Assembly (NCBI GenBank): GCA_016716305.1 | Contig: JADJWP010000002.1 | Coordinates: 2,354,501-2,418,500, forward strand | Length of the DNA stretch: 64,000 nucleotides | Reading direction: 5' to 3' | DNA from: Chloracidobacterium sp. | GTDB taxonomy: Bacteria; Acidobacteriota; Blastocatellia; Pyrinomonadales; Pyrinomonadaceae | Shown here: piece by piece, positions 35,194 to 43,710 of the stretch | Position numbering within the stretch: the first letter of the stretch is position 1 | Layout of the letters: each line of letters opens with the position of its first letter | The notes under the pieces: generated by a model | Databases searched by the model: none | The model's input: only the letters and a program-made list of their open reading frames with translations | Told to the model about the DNA's origin: nothing | Translations under genes and position numbers: made by a program

Positions 35194-35889
35194 ATGGAAT
35201 TCAAAAGGAAAGGCCAAATCGCGTTCGGAAGAATCTCTCCTGAAGATGATGGCGATATTGTCGTGGTGGAAATGCGCCGTGAGTCGCGAAACGGACTCTG
35301 GAATGAAAGCCTCCGCTTGGTTCGTGACGTTTTCCTTATCCTCGTCGTTTTTGTCTTGTTTGGGGTTTTTGCAGTCCAACCGGTCGTCGTCGAAGGAACA
35401 TCGATGCTGCCTCAATTAAACGACGGTGAGCGTTTGCTGGTCAACAAACTCGTGTATTACAAGATCCAAAGTGTCAGATGGGGGCACCTGGAACGCGGTG
35501 ACATTGTTGTCTTTTGGTACCCTAAAGAACCTGACAAGAGCTATGTGAAGCGAATTATTGGCTTGCCCGGCGAGACAGTTGAGGTTCGAAGTGGACGCGT
35601 CTTCATCAATGACGTTGAACTTAAGGAAGACTATCTCGATATCGAACATAACCAATCGATGCCAAGTTGGCCGGCCCGAAAAGTCGAAGCTCATCATTAT
35701 TTTGTAATGGGCGACAACCGTGACAACTCTTCTGATTCGCGATATTGGGGCTTAGTGCCTGAAAAATACATTTATGGAAAGGCCTTTTTTCGCTATTGGA
35801 AGCCCGGCAAAATGGGTTTTTTGGAACACGGGGAATATCAGGAATTGAAACCAGACTCTAACGACCTTCCAAATGCAGCGCGTCGTTAG
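35194..35889 (+). CDS. lepB: Signal peptidase I
   Basis: 231 residues from the ATG at 35194; an ATG at 35272 is an alternative. One transmembrane helix (LVRDVFLILVVFVLFGVFAVQ) precedes the catalytic domain. The nucleophile is in VVEGTSMLPQL, the general-base lysine in YVKRIIGLPGETV, and box E is MGDNRDNSSDSRYWG. It removes signal peptides from the many exported proteins encoded here. The frame is open further upstream (to 34936) but that part overlaps the divergent PLP enzyme gene and is not family-like. Confidence 0.93.
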   Translation: MEFKRKGQIAFGRISPEDDGDIVVVEMRRESRNGLWNESLRLVRDVFLILVVFVLFGVFAVQPVVVEGTSMLPQLNDGERLLVNKLVYYKIQSVRWGHLERGDIVVFWYPKEPDKSYVKRIIGLPGETVEVRSGRVFINDVELKEDYLDIEHNQSMPSWPARKVEAHHYFVMGDNRDNSSDSRYWGLVPEKYIYGKAFFRYWKPGKMGFLEHGEYQELKPDSNDLPNAARR

Positions 35890-36015
35890 AGTTTCGCTTT
35901 CAATTGAATTAGCAAATCAGACGTTTTGGTCACACACCTCTGACTCGCCAATCTCTCGGTTTTTGTTTTTCGTCCTCTCGCATAGTCAATTGCGTTGAGA
36001 TAATATCGATATCCG

Positions 36016-37116
36016 ATGACTTTTGCTGCAGACGCGATTCTAGTTCTTGAGGACGGTCGAACATTTCATGGCCGGTCTTTCGGTGCCATCGGCGAGACCT
36101 TTGGTGAAATGGTTTTTAACACGTCCATGACCGGTTATCAGGAGATCTTGACTGATCCGAGTTACGCTGGTCAGATCATTTGTATGACCTATCCACTGAT
36201 AGGAAACTACGGGGTAAACCAAGACGATGTAGAATCACGCAGGCCATGGGCGGAGGGGTTTGTTGTTCGCGAATCGAGCAGGATCCGATCGAATTGGCGT
36301 TCGACACGGTCACTACCGGACTATCTCTCAGAAAACCACATCGTTGGGATCGAACACGTCGACACACGTGCTCTGGTACGCCACATTCGCAACAAGGGAG
36401 CGATGCGAGCCGGCATTTCTTCGGTTGATCTTGAACCCGAAAGCCTCCTCAAGAAAGTTCTCGAGTCGCCGGACATGAAGAAGCGTGAACTTGCTTGTGT
36501 TGTGACAATCGAGGATACGTTCGAATACCCGTCGCTGGATGAAGCCCGATTCCATATTGTGGCGTTTGATTTTGGTGTGAAAACAAACAGCCTGCGTGAG
36601 TTCTCCAAATTCGGGTGTCGCGTCACAGTCGTGCCGGCAACTACCACGGCAGAAAGTTTGCTCTCACTTAAGCCCGATGGGATCTTCCTATCAAACGGAC
36701 CGGGCGATCCATCTGCTATGACGACAATAGTTTCCGAGATCAAGAAGTTGATCAGATCAAATGTACCAATTTTCGGAATTTGCCTGGGTCACCAACTGAT
36801 CGGCGAAGCATTCGGAGCCAAGACGTTCAAGATGAAATTCGGCCATCGCGGCGGCAATCAACCGATCAAATATCTGAAGACCGGAAAGGTCGAGATAACT
36901 TCGCACAACCACGGGTTTGCGGTTGATCCCGACTCCCTCCCTTCAGATGTCGAGGTCACCCATATCAATCTGAACGACAATACCGTTGCCGGCCTGCGGC
37001 ACAAGACCTTACCGGTCTTCTCGGTCCAATTTCACCCGGAATCAGCCCCGGGCCCGCATGATTCGGAATATCTTTTCGCGCAGTTTCTGGAGATGTTGGA
37101 GAAAAAGGAAGATTAA
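36016..37116 (+). CDS. carA: Carbamoyl-phosphate synthase small subunit
   Basis: 366 residues. The N-terminal CPSase domain has LVLEDGRTFHGRSFGA and EMVFNTSMTGYQEILTDPSY. The C-terminal glutamine amidotransferase domain has FGICLGHQLIGEAFG with the nucleophilic cysteine, and VQFHPESAPGPHD with His and Glu. It supplies ammonia from glutamine to CarB for arginine and pyrimidine synthesis. carB is not in the window. No Shine-Dalgarno motif precedes the ATG, and a TAATAT motif sits only 10 bp upstream, so a leaderless transcript is possible. The next frame starts within its stop codon. Confidence 0.96.
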   Translation: MTFAADAILVLEDGRTFHGRSFGAIGETFGEMVFNTSMTGYQEILTDPSYAGQIICMTYPLIGNYGVNQDDVESRRPWAEGFVVRESSRIRSNWRSTRSLPDYLSENHIVGIEHVDTRALVRHIRNKGAMRAGISSVDLEPESLLKKVLESPDMKKRELACVVTIEDTFEYPSLDEARFHIVAFDFGVKTNSLREFSKFGCRVTVVPATTTAESLLSLKPDGIFLSNGPGDPSAMTTIVSEIKKLIRSNVPIFGICLGHQLIGEAFGAKTFKMKFGHRGGNQPIKYLKTGKVEITSHNHGFAVDPDSLPSDVEVTHINLNDNTVAGLRHKTLPVFSVQFHPESAPGPHDSEYLFAQFLEMLEKKED

Positions 37117-37358
37117 TGAAGATCGAACGTGTTCACCCTCTGGATACGCCCAAAACGTGCTCTCTGGTTGAACTAAGGTTCGAGATCGTTGACGAGAGTG
37201 ACCGGGAGGCGATAGATCAACCGTTAGAGGACTGCCTCCACCCGAATGGTAAGTTCGTTGGGATGAGCAACCCCAAAATGGTGGAGAAAATCGATGGGCA
37301 TTCTTCTCTTATTTCCTCGATCCGTCTAGACCTTTATAATCGAGAAATGGCTCGGTAG
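37116..37358 (+). CDS. Small hypothetical protein coupled to carA
   Basis: 80 residues. Its ATG shares one base with the carA stop (TAATG), the arrangement of translational reinitiation. No domain recognised; the sequence is charged, without signal or membrane segments. Its last codons form part of the following terminator stem. Could be a genuine small protein or a chance frame; the coupling favours expression. Confidence 0.4.
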   Translation: MKIERVHPLDTPKTCSLVELRFEIVDESDREAIDQPLEDCLHPNGKFVGMSNPKMVEKIDGHSSLISSIRLDLYNREMAR

Positions 37359-37390
37359 TATTACCGGAAGAAAACCCCACTACCAAGCCA
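37348..37390. terminator. Terminator-like stem between carA operon and hppA
   Basis: TGGCT-C-GGTAGT (37348-37359) pairs with ACTACC-A-AGCCA (37379-37390), 11 pairs with one C/A mismatch, around a 19-nt loop. On the plus strand TCTTTCATCT follows. It separates two convergent transcripts. Confidence 0.55.
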
Positions 37391-37426
37391 TCTTTCATCT
37401 ATATCTTACGAAAGGCCGTAGTCAGC

Positions 37427-39547
37427 CTACTGCCCGATGCCGTAAATATACGGAGCGATGATCAACGAAACGATCGACATCAACTTGATCAGAATGTTCA
37501 TCGAGGGGCCGGAAGTGTCCTTGAATGGGTCGCCGACGGTGTCACCGGTGACTGAGGCTTTGTGCGGCTCACTCTTCTTGTAGAACATCTCGCCGTTAAT
37601 TTCGACTCCCTTCTCGAAGGACTTCTTAGCATTATCCCATGCACCGCCAGCATTGTTTTGGAACATACCCATAAGTACTCCTGAAACAGTCACGCCCGCG
37701 AGCAACCCGCCAAGAACTTCAGGGCCAAACGTGAACCCTACAATCACAGGCGTTACGAGCGCAATGGCTCCCGGCATCAACATTTCGCGGATCGAAGCCT
37801 TGGTCGAGATTTCCACACATTTCTCATATTCCGGCTGTGCCTTATATTCCATAATTCCCGGAATGTCGCGAAACTGACGACGGACTTCCTGAACCATGTC
37901 CATTGCTGCTTTGCCAACGGCCTGGATACACAACGCCGAAAAGATGAACGGTATCATTCCGCCAACGAAGAGACCGGCAAGCACATTTGCTTTGTAAATA
38001 TCGATGCGGTCGATGCCTGCGATCCCAACAAAGGCAGCGAATAGAGCAAGTGCTGTTAGGGCCGCTGACGCTATCGCGAATCCCTTCCCGGTTGCTGCAG
38101 TTGTGTTGCCAACAGCGTCCAGGATGTCGGTGCGTTCACGGACCTCGGCGGGGAGTTGGCTCATTTCCGCAATGCCGCCGGCATTGTCGGCTATCGGGCC
38201 AAAGGCGTCGATGGCGAGCTGCATTGCGGTCGTGGACATCATACCCGCGGCCGCGATGGCAACGCCATACAGCCCTGCGAAATAGTATGAGGTAATGATA
38301 CCGCCGGCGAGGGTCAGGATCGGGATAACGGTCGACTTCATCCCTACCGATAGTCCGGCTATGATGTTCGTGGCATGACCTGTCGACGATTGCCGCACGA
38401 TCGACATCACTGGCTTTTTGCCCATCGCGGTGTAATATTCGGTGACGTAGCTCATGATCGCACCGACCACCGTCCCGACGACGATCGCGTAGAACACATC
38501 CATTTTGTCGAACGAATTCGACCTAAGCGTGATCTGGCCTTCCGGCAGCAGCCACATTACCGCAAAATAGGCGGCGATCACCGTCAGCACGATCGATGAC
38601 CAATTGCCGAGGTTGAGTGCGTTCTGAACATTCCCCTTGTCATCACTGATGCGAACGAAAAATGTCCCGACTATCGAGAAGATCAGCCCGAGGCCGCAGA
38701 TGACCATCGGCAGCAGGATAGGCGACATGCCGCCGAACGCGTCGCGGACGAGTATCTCCTGACCCAGGACCATCGTTGCGAGGATCGTTGCGACATACGA
38801 TCCGAAAAGGTCGGCGCCCATGCCCGCCACATCGCCGACGTTATCGCCGACGTTATCGGCGATCGTTGCCGGGTTACGGACGTCGTCTTCCGGAATTCCG
38901 GCTTCGACCTTGCCGACGAGGTCGGCCCCGACGTCAGCTGCCTTGGTGTAAATACCGCCGCCGACGCGTGAGAATAGTGCGATCGATTCGGCACCGAGCG
39001 AGAAGCCGGTCAAAACCTCGATCGCGGTCCTCACCTGGTTCGCACCGAGATCCGAGAATGTCGCAAGAAAAACGATGAACAATCCGCCGAGGCCGAAGAC
39101 CGCAAGGCTTGCAACCCCGAGGCCCATCACGGTTCCGCCGGTGAATGAGACCTTCAATGCCTGCCTCAGGCTTGTGCGTGCGGCCTGTGTCGTCCGAACG
39201 TTGGCCTTGGTGGCGACGCGCATGCCGATGTAGCCGGCCGTCGCCGAAAAAACGGCTCCGATGATAAAGGCGACGGCGATCAGCCAATGGGAGTGTATCT
39301 GCCGCCCATTGACCTCATGGATGGTTCCCGAATAGGCCAGCAATGCGGCGGTGATGACGACAAAGATGCTGAGGACGCGCCATTCGGCTTTCAGAAACGC
39401 CATCGCGCCGTCTGCAATATGCTTGGCAAGGTCCTGCATATTCTGGTCGCCGGCGTCCTGCTTGCCGACCCAGGCGGATTTATACGCCATCACCAGCAAT
39501 CCGATGACCCCGAAAGCGGGCACTAAATAGATCACGTAATCGTTCAT
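37427..39547 (-). CDS. hppA: K+-stimulated membrane-bound pyrophosphatase (H+ or Na+ pump)
   Basis: 706 residues, about 16 hydrophobic helices. The pyrophosphate-binding motifs are present: ADVGADLVGKVEAGIPEDDVRNPA (in two parts), ADNVGDNVGDVAGMGADLF, and SVTGDTVGDPFKDTSGPS. The diagnostic site reads GNTTAATGKGFAI: Ala after GNTTA, where K+-independent enzymes have Lys, which places it in the K+-dependent group. It couples PPi hydrolysis to ion export across the inner membrane. K+-dependent members include both proton and sodium pumps, and the pumped ion cannot be decided here. Monocistronic. Confidence 0.95.
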   Translation of the reverse strand: MNDYVIYLVPAFGVIGLLVMAYKSAWVGKQDAGDQNMQDLAKHIADGAMAFLKAEWRVLSIFVVITAALLAYSGTIHEVNGRQIHSHWLIAVAFIIGAVFSATAGYIGMRVATKANVRTTQAARTSLRQALKVSFTGGTVMGLGVASLAVFGLGGLFIVFLATFSDLGANQVRTAIEVLTGFSLGAESIALFSRVGGGIYTKAADVGADLVGKVEAGIPEDDVRNPATIADNVGDNVGDVAGMGADLFGSYVATILATMVLGQEILVRDAFGGMSPILLPMVICGLGLIFSIVGTFFVRISDDKGNVQNALNLGNWSSIVLTVIAAYFAVMWLLPEGQITLRSNSFDKMDVFYAIVVGTVVGAIMSYVTEYYTAMGKKPVMSIVRQSSTGHATNIIAGLSVGMKSTVIPILTLAGGIITSYYFAGLYGVAIAAAGMMSTTAMQLAIDAFGPIADNAGGIAEMSQLPAEVRERTDILDAVGNTTAATGKGFAIASAALTALALFAAFVGIAGIDRIDIYKANVLAGLFVGGMIPFIFSALCIQAVGKAAMDMVQEVRRQFRDIPGIMEYKAQPEYEKCVEISTKASIREMLMPGAIALVTPVIVGFTFGPEVLGGLLAGVTVSGVLMGMFQNNAGGAWDNAKKSFEKGVEINGEMFYKKSEPHKASVTGDTVGDPFKDTSGPSMNILIKLMSIVSLIIAPYIYGIGQ

Positions 39548-39955
39548 ATTGTTTTGTTGCGGACGGCCTGCAGAGAGATATCGGCGAAAGAGCCTTACTT
39601 CCTTCGGGTCGAACCGCCTTGATCAAAATGTCTTATGGATTCGAATAAACTCCGTTGAATATCAAAACTAATGATTATCGAACAAACGCCGCCTTTTAAC
39701 AAACGTCGCGAGCGAAATTTCGGCGGTCAACACGGCGCCATTCGGCACCCGGCCGCGATATCCGGCAGGCGCGGGCGTAATGCTCAGCGGCAGCCGGAGC
39801 GTGACGGGCTCGATGCGGAGTTGGGCGGGAATCGAAAGATAAAGGCAGGATAAACGGGCCGGAAAAACGCGAACATTTACAAACCGGACGGATCGGCCAA
39901 AGCCGCCGGGCCGCCAATCGAGGCGGTGGGGGCGCTTCTTGCAGGGAGCAAGAAA
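39548..39955. other. Gene-free interval upstream of hppA and the 160-residue protein gene
   Basis: About 400 bp. The left 120 bp are A/T-rich and should hold the hppA promoter, reading leftward. The remainder is GC-rich with no supported frame, up to a strong GGGAG eight bases before the ATG at 39956. Confidence 0.4.
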
Positions 39956-40438
39956 ATGCTTGACGCAAACCCAACGACCGTGTTATCAATGAAACATCCG
40001 TGCGAGAATGGCACGCGAAAGATGATGCAGCTTGACAGACAATGCGAGAAATTCATGGGCGGGCCGACGCTTGCCTACACCGAGCGGGTCCACGTGACGA
40101 TCAGCCCGAAGGGCGCGATCTTCCTGAACCAAAAGGCACACAAGATGATGGGCCGCCCGCTCGCCGTCTATCTTTATTACAACCGGCCAAAGGACACGAT
40201 AATCCTCGAACCGACCGACGCGATCACGGCGAATGCCGCGTTTCTCGTTCGCGACGACGGCCTCTCGACCGGCAGGCGGATCTATGCAAACCCTTTCTGT
40301 AAACATTTCGGCATCCGGATCAGCAAGACCCAGCGCTTCATCGAGCCGACCGTCGATGCCGTCTCTCGAATGTACCTGAAACTCTCCGAGACCGTCTCGG
40401 TCGCCACCGGCCCGCGAAAGAAAAAGTATCAAAAGTAA
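39956..40438 (+). CDS. Hypothetical protein
   Basis: 160 residues from an ATG with a strong GGGAG site eight bases upstream; an ATG at 40022 is an alternative. Conserved-looking core: PTLAYTERVHVTISPKG, AHKMMGRPLAVYLYYNRPKD, and a C-terminus with MYLKLSETVSVATGPRKKK. No signal or membrane segment; basic. I do not recognise the family. The last 55 bp of the gene are repeated after hicB (41134-41189). Confidence 0.6.
   Translation: MLDANPTTVLSMKHPCENGTRKMMQLDRQCEKFMGGPTLAYTERVHVTISPKGAIFLNQKAHKMMGRPLAVYLYYNRPKDTIILEPTDAITANAAFLVRDDGLSTGRRIYANPFCKHFGIRISKTQRFIEPTVDAVSRMYLKLSETVSVATGPRKKKYQK
40369..40424 (+). repeat. Direct repeat, copy 1 (3' end of the 160-residue protein gene)
   Basis: This segment recurs at 41134-41189, offset exactly 765 bp. 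The 39 bases from 40381 to 40419 are identical to 41146-41184, with scattered mismatches on either side. It encodes the C-terminal residues around LSETVSVATGPRKK. Confidence 0.85.
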
Positions 40439-40459
40439 GATTTAAGGCGTGACATTATA

Positions 40460-40475
40460 GTACCGTATACAGTAC
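40460..40475. promoter_or_regulatory. Palindromic operator upstream of hicAB
   Basis: GTACCGTATACAGTAC has the symmetric form GTACYGTATACRGTAC centred on GTATAC, 34 bp before the hicA ATG. HicB antitoxins usually autoregulate through such palindromes; binding here is inferred. Confidence 0.55.
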
Positions 40476-40508
40476 CATTCTTTTTAGGCGGATTGCATAG
40501 ACATAAAT

Positions 40509-40751
40509 ATGACAATTTCCGAAATTATCGCGGAGCTTGAGGTTCAAAAGGCCAGTACGAGGTTCTCCAAACTAATGCGAATATGCGAAGAGTTTTTCGG
40601 AAAGCCAAGAATGAAGGGCAGCCATCATATTTTCAAGATGCCCTGGCCGGGCGATCCGAGATTGAATATTCAATCCGACAAGGGCAAGGCGAAACCTTAT
40701 CAGGTTGAACAGGTCATCGCGGCGTTAAATAAACTGGACAGAGAGAGTTGA
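40509..40751 (+). CDS. hicA: HicA-type mRNA interferase toxin
   Basis: 80 residues. The dsRBD-like HicA fold is indicated by MKGSHHIFKMPWPG, where the conserved Gly-Ser-His carries the catalytic histidine, and by a C-terminal KPYQVEQVIAALNKL helix. Slightly longer than typical HicA (about 60) at its N-terminus. It cleaves mRNA when freed from HicB. It lies 10 bp before hicB, with a palindromic operator upstream. Toxin-first order is the norm for this family. Confidence 0.85.
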   Translation: MTISEIIAELEVQKASTRFSKLMRICEEFFGKPRMKGSHHIFKMPWPGDPRLNIQSDKGKAKPYQVEQVIAALNKLDRES

Positions 40752-40761
40752 GGTAGTAAGT

Positions 40762-41118
40762 ATGACAAGGGCAAAAGCATTAAGATCTAACAATAAAGCG
40801 GAAGAATATAGCTATACAGTTGCGTGGTCTGAGGAAGACGATGCCTTTATTGGGTGGGTGGCCGAGTTTCCGTCTCTTGCGGCGCACGGCGGCACGCAGG
40901 AAAAGGCATTGCGCGAGATCCGCAGCGTCGTCGGATTTGTGATCGAAGACCTGATCGCCGAGAATGAACCGATCCCCGAACCGCTTGGCCGCCGCAGCTA
41001 CAGCGGAAAGCTAAATGTGCGAATGTCAAAAGAGCTCCATCGCCGCCTCGCGCTCGAATCCTCTGTCCAGGGCGTTTCGCTCAACACTTTGATCAACACA
41101 AAACTTGCCCGTTCGTAG
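40762..41118 (+). CDS. hicB: HicB-type antitoxin
   Basis: 118 residues. The N-terminal partial RNase H-like fold of HicB is seen in YSYTVAWSEEDDAFIGWVAEFPSLAAHG and EKALREIRSVVGFVIEDL. The C-terminal NVRMSKELHRRLALESSVQGVSLNTLINTKL is a ribbon-helix-helix DNA-binding region. It should neutralise HicA and repress the operon through the upstream palindrome. Immediately downstream comes the second copy of the 3' end of the gene that precedes hicA. Confidence 0.88.
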   Translation: MTRAKALRSNNKAEEYSYTVAWSEEDDAFIGWVAEFPSLAAHGGTQEKALREIRSVVGFVIEDLIAENEPIPEPLGRRSYSGKLNVRMSKELHRRLALESSVQGVSLNTLINTKLARS

Positions 41119-41133
41119 GCTCTCTGTCGGCCA

Positions 41134-41189
41134 AATGTATCTGATACTCTCCGAGACCGTCTCGGTCGCCACCGGCCCGCGAAAAAAAG
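41134..41189 (+). repeat. Direct repeat, copy 2 (gene 3'-end remnant after hicB)
   Basis: A fragment of the last codons of the 160-residue protein gene (39956-40438), offset 765 bp from copy 1 and starting 15 bp after the hicB stop. It is not part of any frame of its own. With copy 1 it brackets hicAB. Confidence 0.85.
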
Positions 41190-41262
41190 GTCAGAACCGT
41201 GAGCGATAGCGACTTGGTTCTTTGGTCCGAAGCGAAAACCATCATTTTAAGAAGCGCAATTG

Positions 41263-42045
41263 CTACGAAAGTGCGATCGCAGCGAGCAGCACTACGTGGG
41301 CAAACATATGAGCGATGACGGCGGATTCGAGGCCGCGTTTCCAATATAGAAAGCCTGCAGCAATGCCGAATATCGAGTTTGCAGTGATGACATAGATAGT
41401 CAATGCTGCGGTCAGGCCGCCGCTCAATGCAGAGGCGATCGGCAAATGCCCGGCTCCGAACAAGATCGCCGAAGCCACGATAGAGACAACGAACCAGACG
41501 GAGCTCGGCGAACCCTTACCTCGGTCGAAGGCCTTCCAAAGAGCACAGACAATCAGCGTCATCATGCCCCATCGAAGCAATATCTCTTCCGTGACGCCGC
41601 CGTATAGAAAACGCGTGATCGGCGGCATCATTTTGTTGAATGCGTCAGCACGAGCGATAAATTCGTCGGACAGGAACGGAGTTGCCAACAGCCAGCACGT
41701 GGTTATCGCCATACCTGCCAAGATTCCCCCAAAAATGCCGGGAATGATCTGCGGCCGCAGTGCGGGAAAAAATGGCCTTCGCTCTGCAAGAGCTTCTGTG
41801 GCAGGCGCATGCAAACCTGCCTTTGGCGCAAGCCACATCCCGGCCAACACTGCCAGCGTCACCAATACACCCGGTTGGATAACGGCCAGCAGCCTGATCA
41901 CGCTCATCGGGATGTCAGGCTGCGACATACCTTCAGCTTCCGGAAGCATCTTTATCAATGCCGAAATATCGACAAGCAAAAACGACAGAACGCCCGTAAA
42001 GCCTGCAATCCAAAGTAAAAGAAAAAGACGAAGTCTTGGAGACAT
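41263..42045 (-). CDS. CPBP family intramembrane protease (CAAX/Abi type)
   Basis: 260 residues with about seven hydrophobic segments. The three CPBP motifs are visible: GGVTEEILLRWGMM (EExxxR), ILFGAGHLPIA (FxxxH), and VIAHMFAHVV near the C-terminus (second histidine). Members cleave CAAX proteins in eukaryotes; in bacteria they take part in bacteriocin immunity, protein maturation or regulation. Convergent with hicAB; divergent from the DUF6569 gene. Confidence 0.88.
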   Translation of the reverse strand: MSPRLRLFLLLWIAGFTGVLSFLLVDISALIKMLPEAEGMSQPDIPMSVIRLLAVIQPGVLVTLAVLAGMWLAPKAGLHAPATEALAERRPFFPALRPQIIPGIFGGILAGMAITTCWLLATPFLSDEFIARADAFNKMMPPITRFLYGGVTEEILLRWGMMTLIVCALWKAFDRGKGSPSSVWFVVSIVASAILFGAGHLPIASALSGGLTAALTIYVITANSIFGIAAGFLYWKRGLESAVIAHMFAHVVLLAAIALS

Positions 42046-42141
42046 TAGCTTTGCCTGAATTCAGTATACATCCCCCGTCGTACGTTCAGTTATTGCCATC
42101 AGAATTCATTTTGGGTTTTTTTGATCGACAAAAATGCGGTT

Positions 42142-42168
42142 CGGCAAAGCATCCATTTCCCTTTGCCG
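42142..42168. repeat. Perfect inverted repeat between divergent genes
   Basis: CGGCAAAG (42142-42149) and CTTTGCCG (42161-42168) around an 11-nt loop, roughly midway between the starts of the CPBP and DUF6569 genes. It may be a shared operator or a leader hairpin. Confidence 0.45.
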
Positions 42169-42244
42169 GCATCTCAAAACAAAGAAGCCAAGAATCTGAA
42201 TGATCGTTAGCTAGAAAGATATAAAAACGAAACGAGGTGATCCT

Positions 42245-43402
42245 ATGAAAGGCACGGGAAGTTTCAGCCTTACGGTGGTAGTGTGTCTATGCATCGCAGT
42301 TGTATCAGCTTTCGCCCAGACGGCGTATCGCGTATCGGCTCCTTACACGTATGAGAATCTCACGATATTTCTCATCCACGGAGCTGACACGAGCAGCAAC
42401 AAGAATCTGATCACGCTGCAAGAAGCGATGGAGATGAAAGTATTCAAGGTCTATGAAACTGATGACGTTAACGAGCTGATCGTTGAGAATATCTCGCCGA
42501 TATACGACGTTTTTATCCAATCCGGCGATATCGTCAAAGGTGGCAAGCAGGATCGTGTGCTCGCGATCAGCATAATCGTTCCGCGAAATTCGGGCAGAGT
42601 CTCTATCGAAGCTTTTTGCGTCGAAGCCGAAAGATGGGAGGGCCGCGGCAACGAAAGTAAGAAGGAATTTTCCTCGTCCGAAGAGCGCATTGTTTCAAGG
42701 GAATTGAAGATCGCTACACAGGGAAAGGTAGGCGATCCCGGATCAGGAAGCGGCACAGGTTCCGGCGATGGCCAAGGCTCGGCAACAGGATCAGGATCGG
42801 CTGGTGCACCGGGTCCTGCACCGGTGTCCGGCGCTGTTAGAGGTACATCAACGGCTTCGGAGGTTGTTACCGTCGCAGGACGAGGTGATCAGACTGCTGT
42901 TTGGAATGAGGTTGCGAACTCGCAAAAGAATCTTTCGGTCAATGTAACGGCGGATATTACCGTAAATGCCTCTTCGTCAAGTCTCCAGCTTGCGCTCGAG
43001 AACAAGAAGCTAAAAAAGGCGACGGAAGTGTTTGTTAAGAAGTTTGACGGCCTTGCAAAAGGCAAGAGCGACGTCATCGGCTATGCATTCGCGATAAATG
43101 GAAAAATAAACAGCGCCGATATTTACGTCTCGAATCACCTATTTGCGAAACTATGGCCAAAGATGCTGAAAGCCGCCGTTACCGAAGCGATCTCGCTCGC
43201 CGACAAGCCAAAAGCAGAAACCGAACCGACCGCCAGCGATATCAGCACATTTATCGCCGAAGCCGACAAAGGAACCAGGAAAGAACGACAGACCGTCGCT
43301 AAGTCAAAGGTCGTCACCAGGGCCTCAAAGAACGAGGCCGTGTACGAAGCCCGCGACAAATCCGGCCTCGTCGTCCATCGCAATTATGTGAACTTGAATT
43401 GA
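42245..43402 (+). CDS. Exported DUF6569 (ARPP-1) domain protein
   Basis: 385 residues, preceded by GAGGTGATCCT. A signal peptide (VVVCLCIAVVSAFAQ) is followed by an ARPP-1-like domain with SPIYDVFIQSGDIVKGGKQDR and SIIVPRNSGRVSIEAFCVEAERW. A Gly/Ser-rich linker (around residues 160-200) then leads to a second part of the same domain with AFAINGKINSADIYVSNHLFAKLWP. Family function is unestablished; the domain has been noted near stress-related genes. Probably periplasmic. Confidence 0.75.
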   Translation: MKGTGSFSLTVVVCLCIAVVSAFAQTAYRVSAPYTYENLTIFLIHGADTSSNKNLITLQEAMEMKVFKVYETDDVNELIVENISPIYDVFIQSGDIVKGGKQDRVLAISIIVPRNSGRVSIEAFCVEAERWEGRGNESKKEFSSSEERIVSRELKIATQGKVGDPGSGSGTGSGDGQGSATGSGSAGAPGPAPVSGAVRGTSTASEVVTVAGRGDQTAVWNEVANSQKNLSVNVTADITVNASSSSLQLALENKKLKKATEVFVKKFDGLAKGKSDVIGYAFAINGKINSADIYVSNHLFAKLWPKMLKAAVTEAISLADKPKAETEPTASDISTFIAEADKGTRKERQTVAKSKVVTRASKNEAVYEARDKSGLVVHRNYVNLN

Positions 43403-43710
43403 TCCGGCAGTTGGTCTCGTGTTGTGCACAATGCTCCAGATTTCTACTTATGGCAATGCACAAGCTGCCAAACTTGGGTCAAACTCCGGCGCGAAGTTCA
43501 CAGCGATTTTGAACGGCAGCACGTCAGGTGTTCAAGCGGCCAACTGCTAAGAATACTTTGCTCATTCGGTCACAAGACCAAAGTCTCCTTTGCACCTATC
43601 CGATCCGCCAAGTAGATGCCGAACCTCGATACGCTGCGCCAAACGGCGGGACCTGCATTTCTACCGCGCTATTGCAGAAGATCTTCATTTGCCCGATACT
43701 GCTTCGATAT
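43403..43710. other. Interval with only a weak small frame
   Basis: 308 bp. A plus-strand frame from a GTG at 43424 to 43615 (63 residues) contains WQCTSCQTW and RCSSGQ, which recalls a zinc ribbon with one knuckle degenerate, but it has no ribosome site. Nothing else is supported. Confidence 0.3.

Noticed and set aside
39671..39853. Plus-strand frame upstream of the 160-residue protein gene
   Set aside because: Arg/Gly-rich composition from GC-rich DNA, no ribosome site, no motif.
40509..41118. hicAB as a mobile element with terminal inverted repeats
   Set aside because: The flanks are direct copies of a gene end, not inverted repeats, and no transposase lies within the bracketed segment.
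43424..43615. 63-residue frame with CxxC motif
   Set aside because: GTG start without ribosome site, and the second knuckle is CSSG. It cannot be told from chance.
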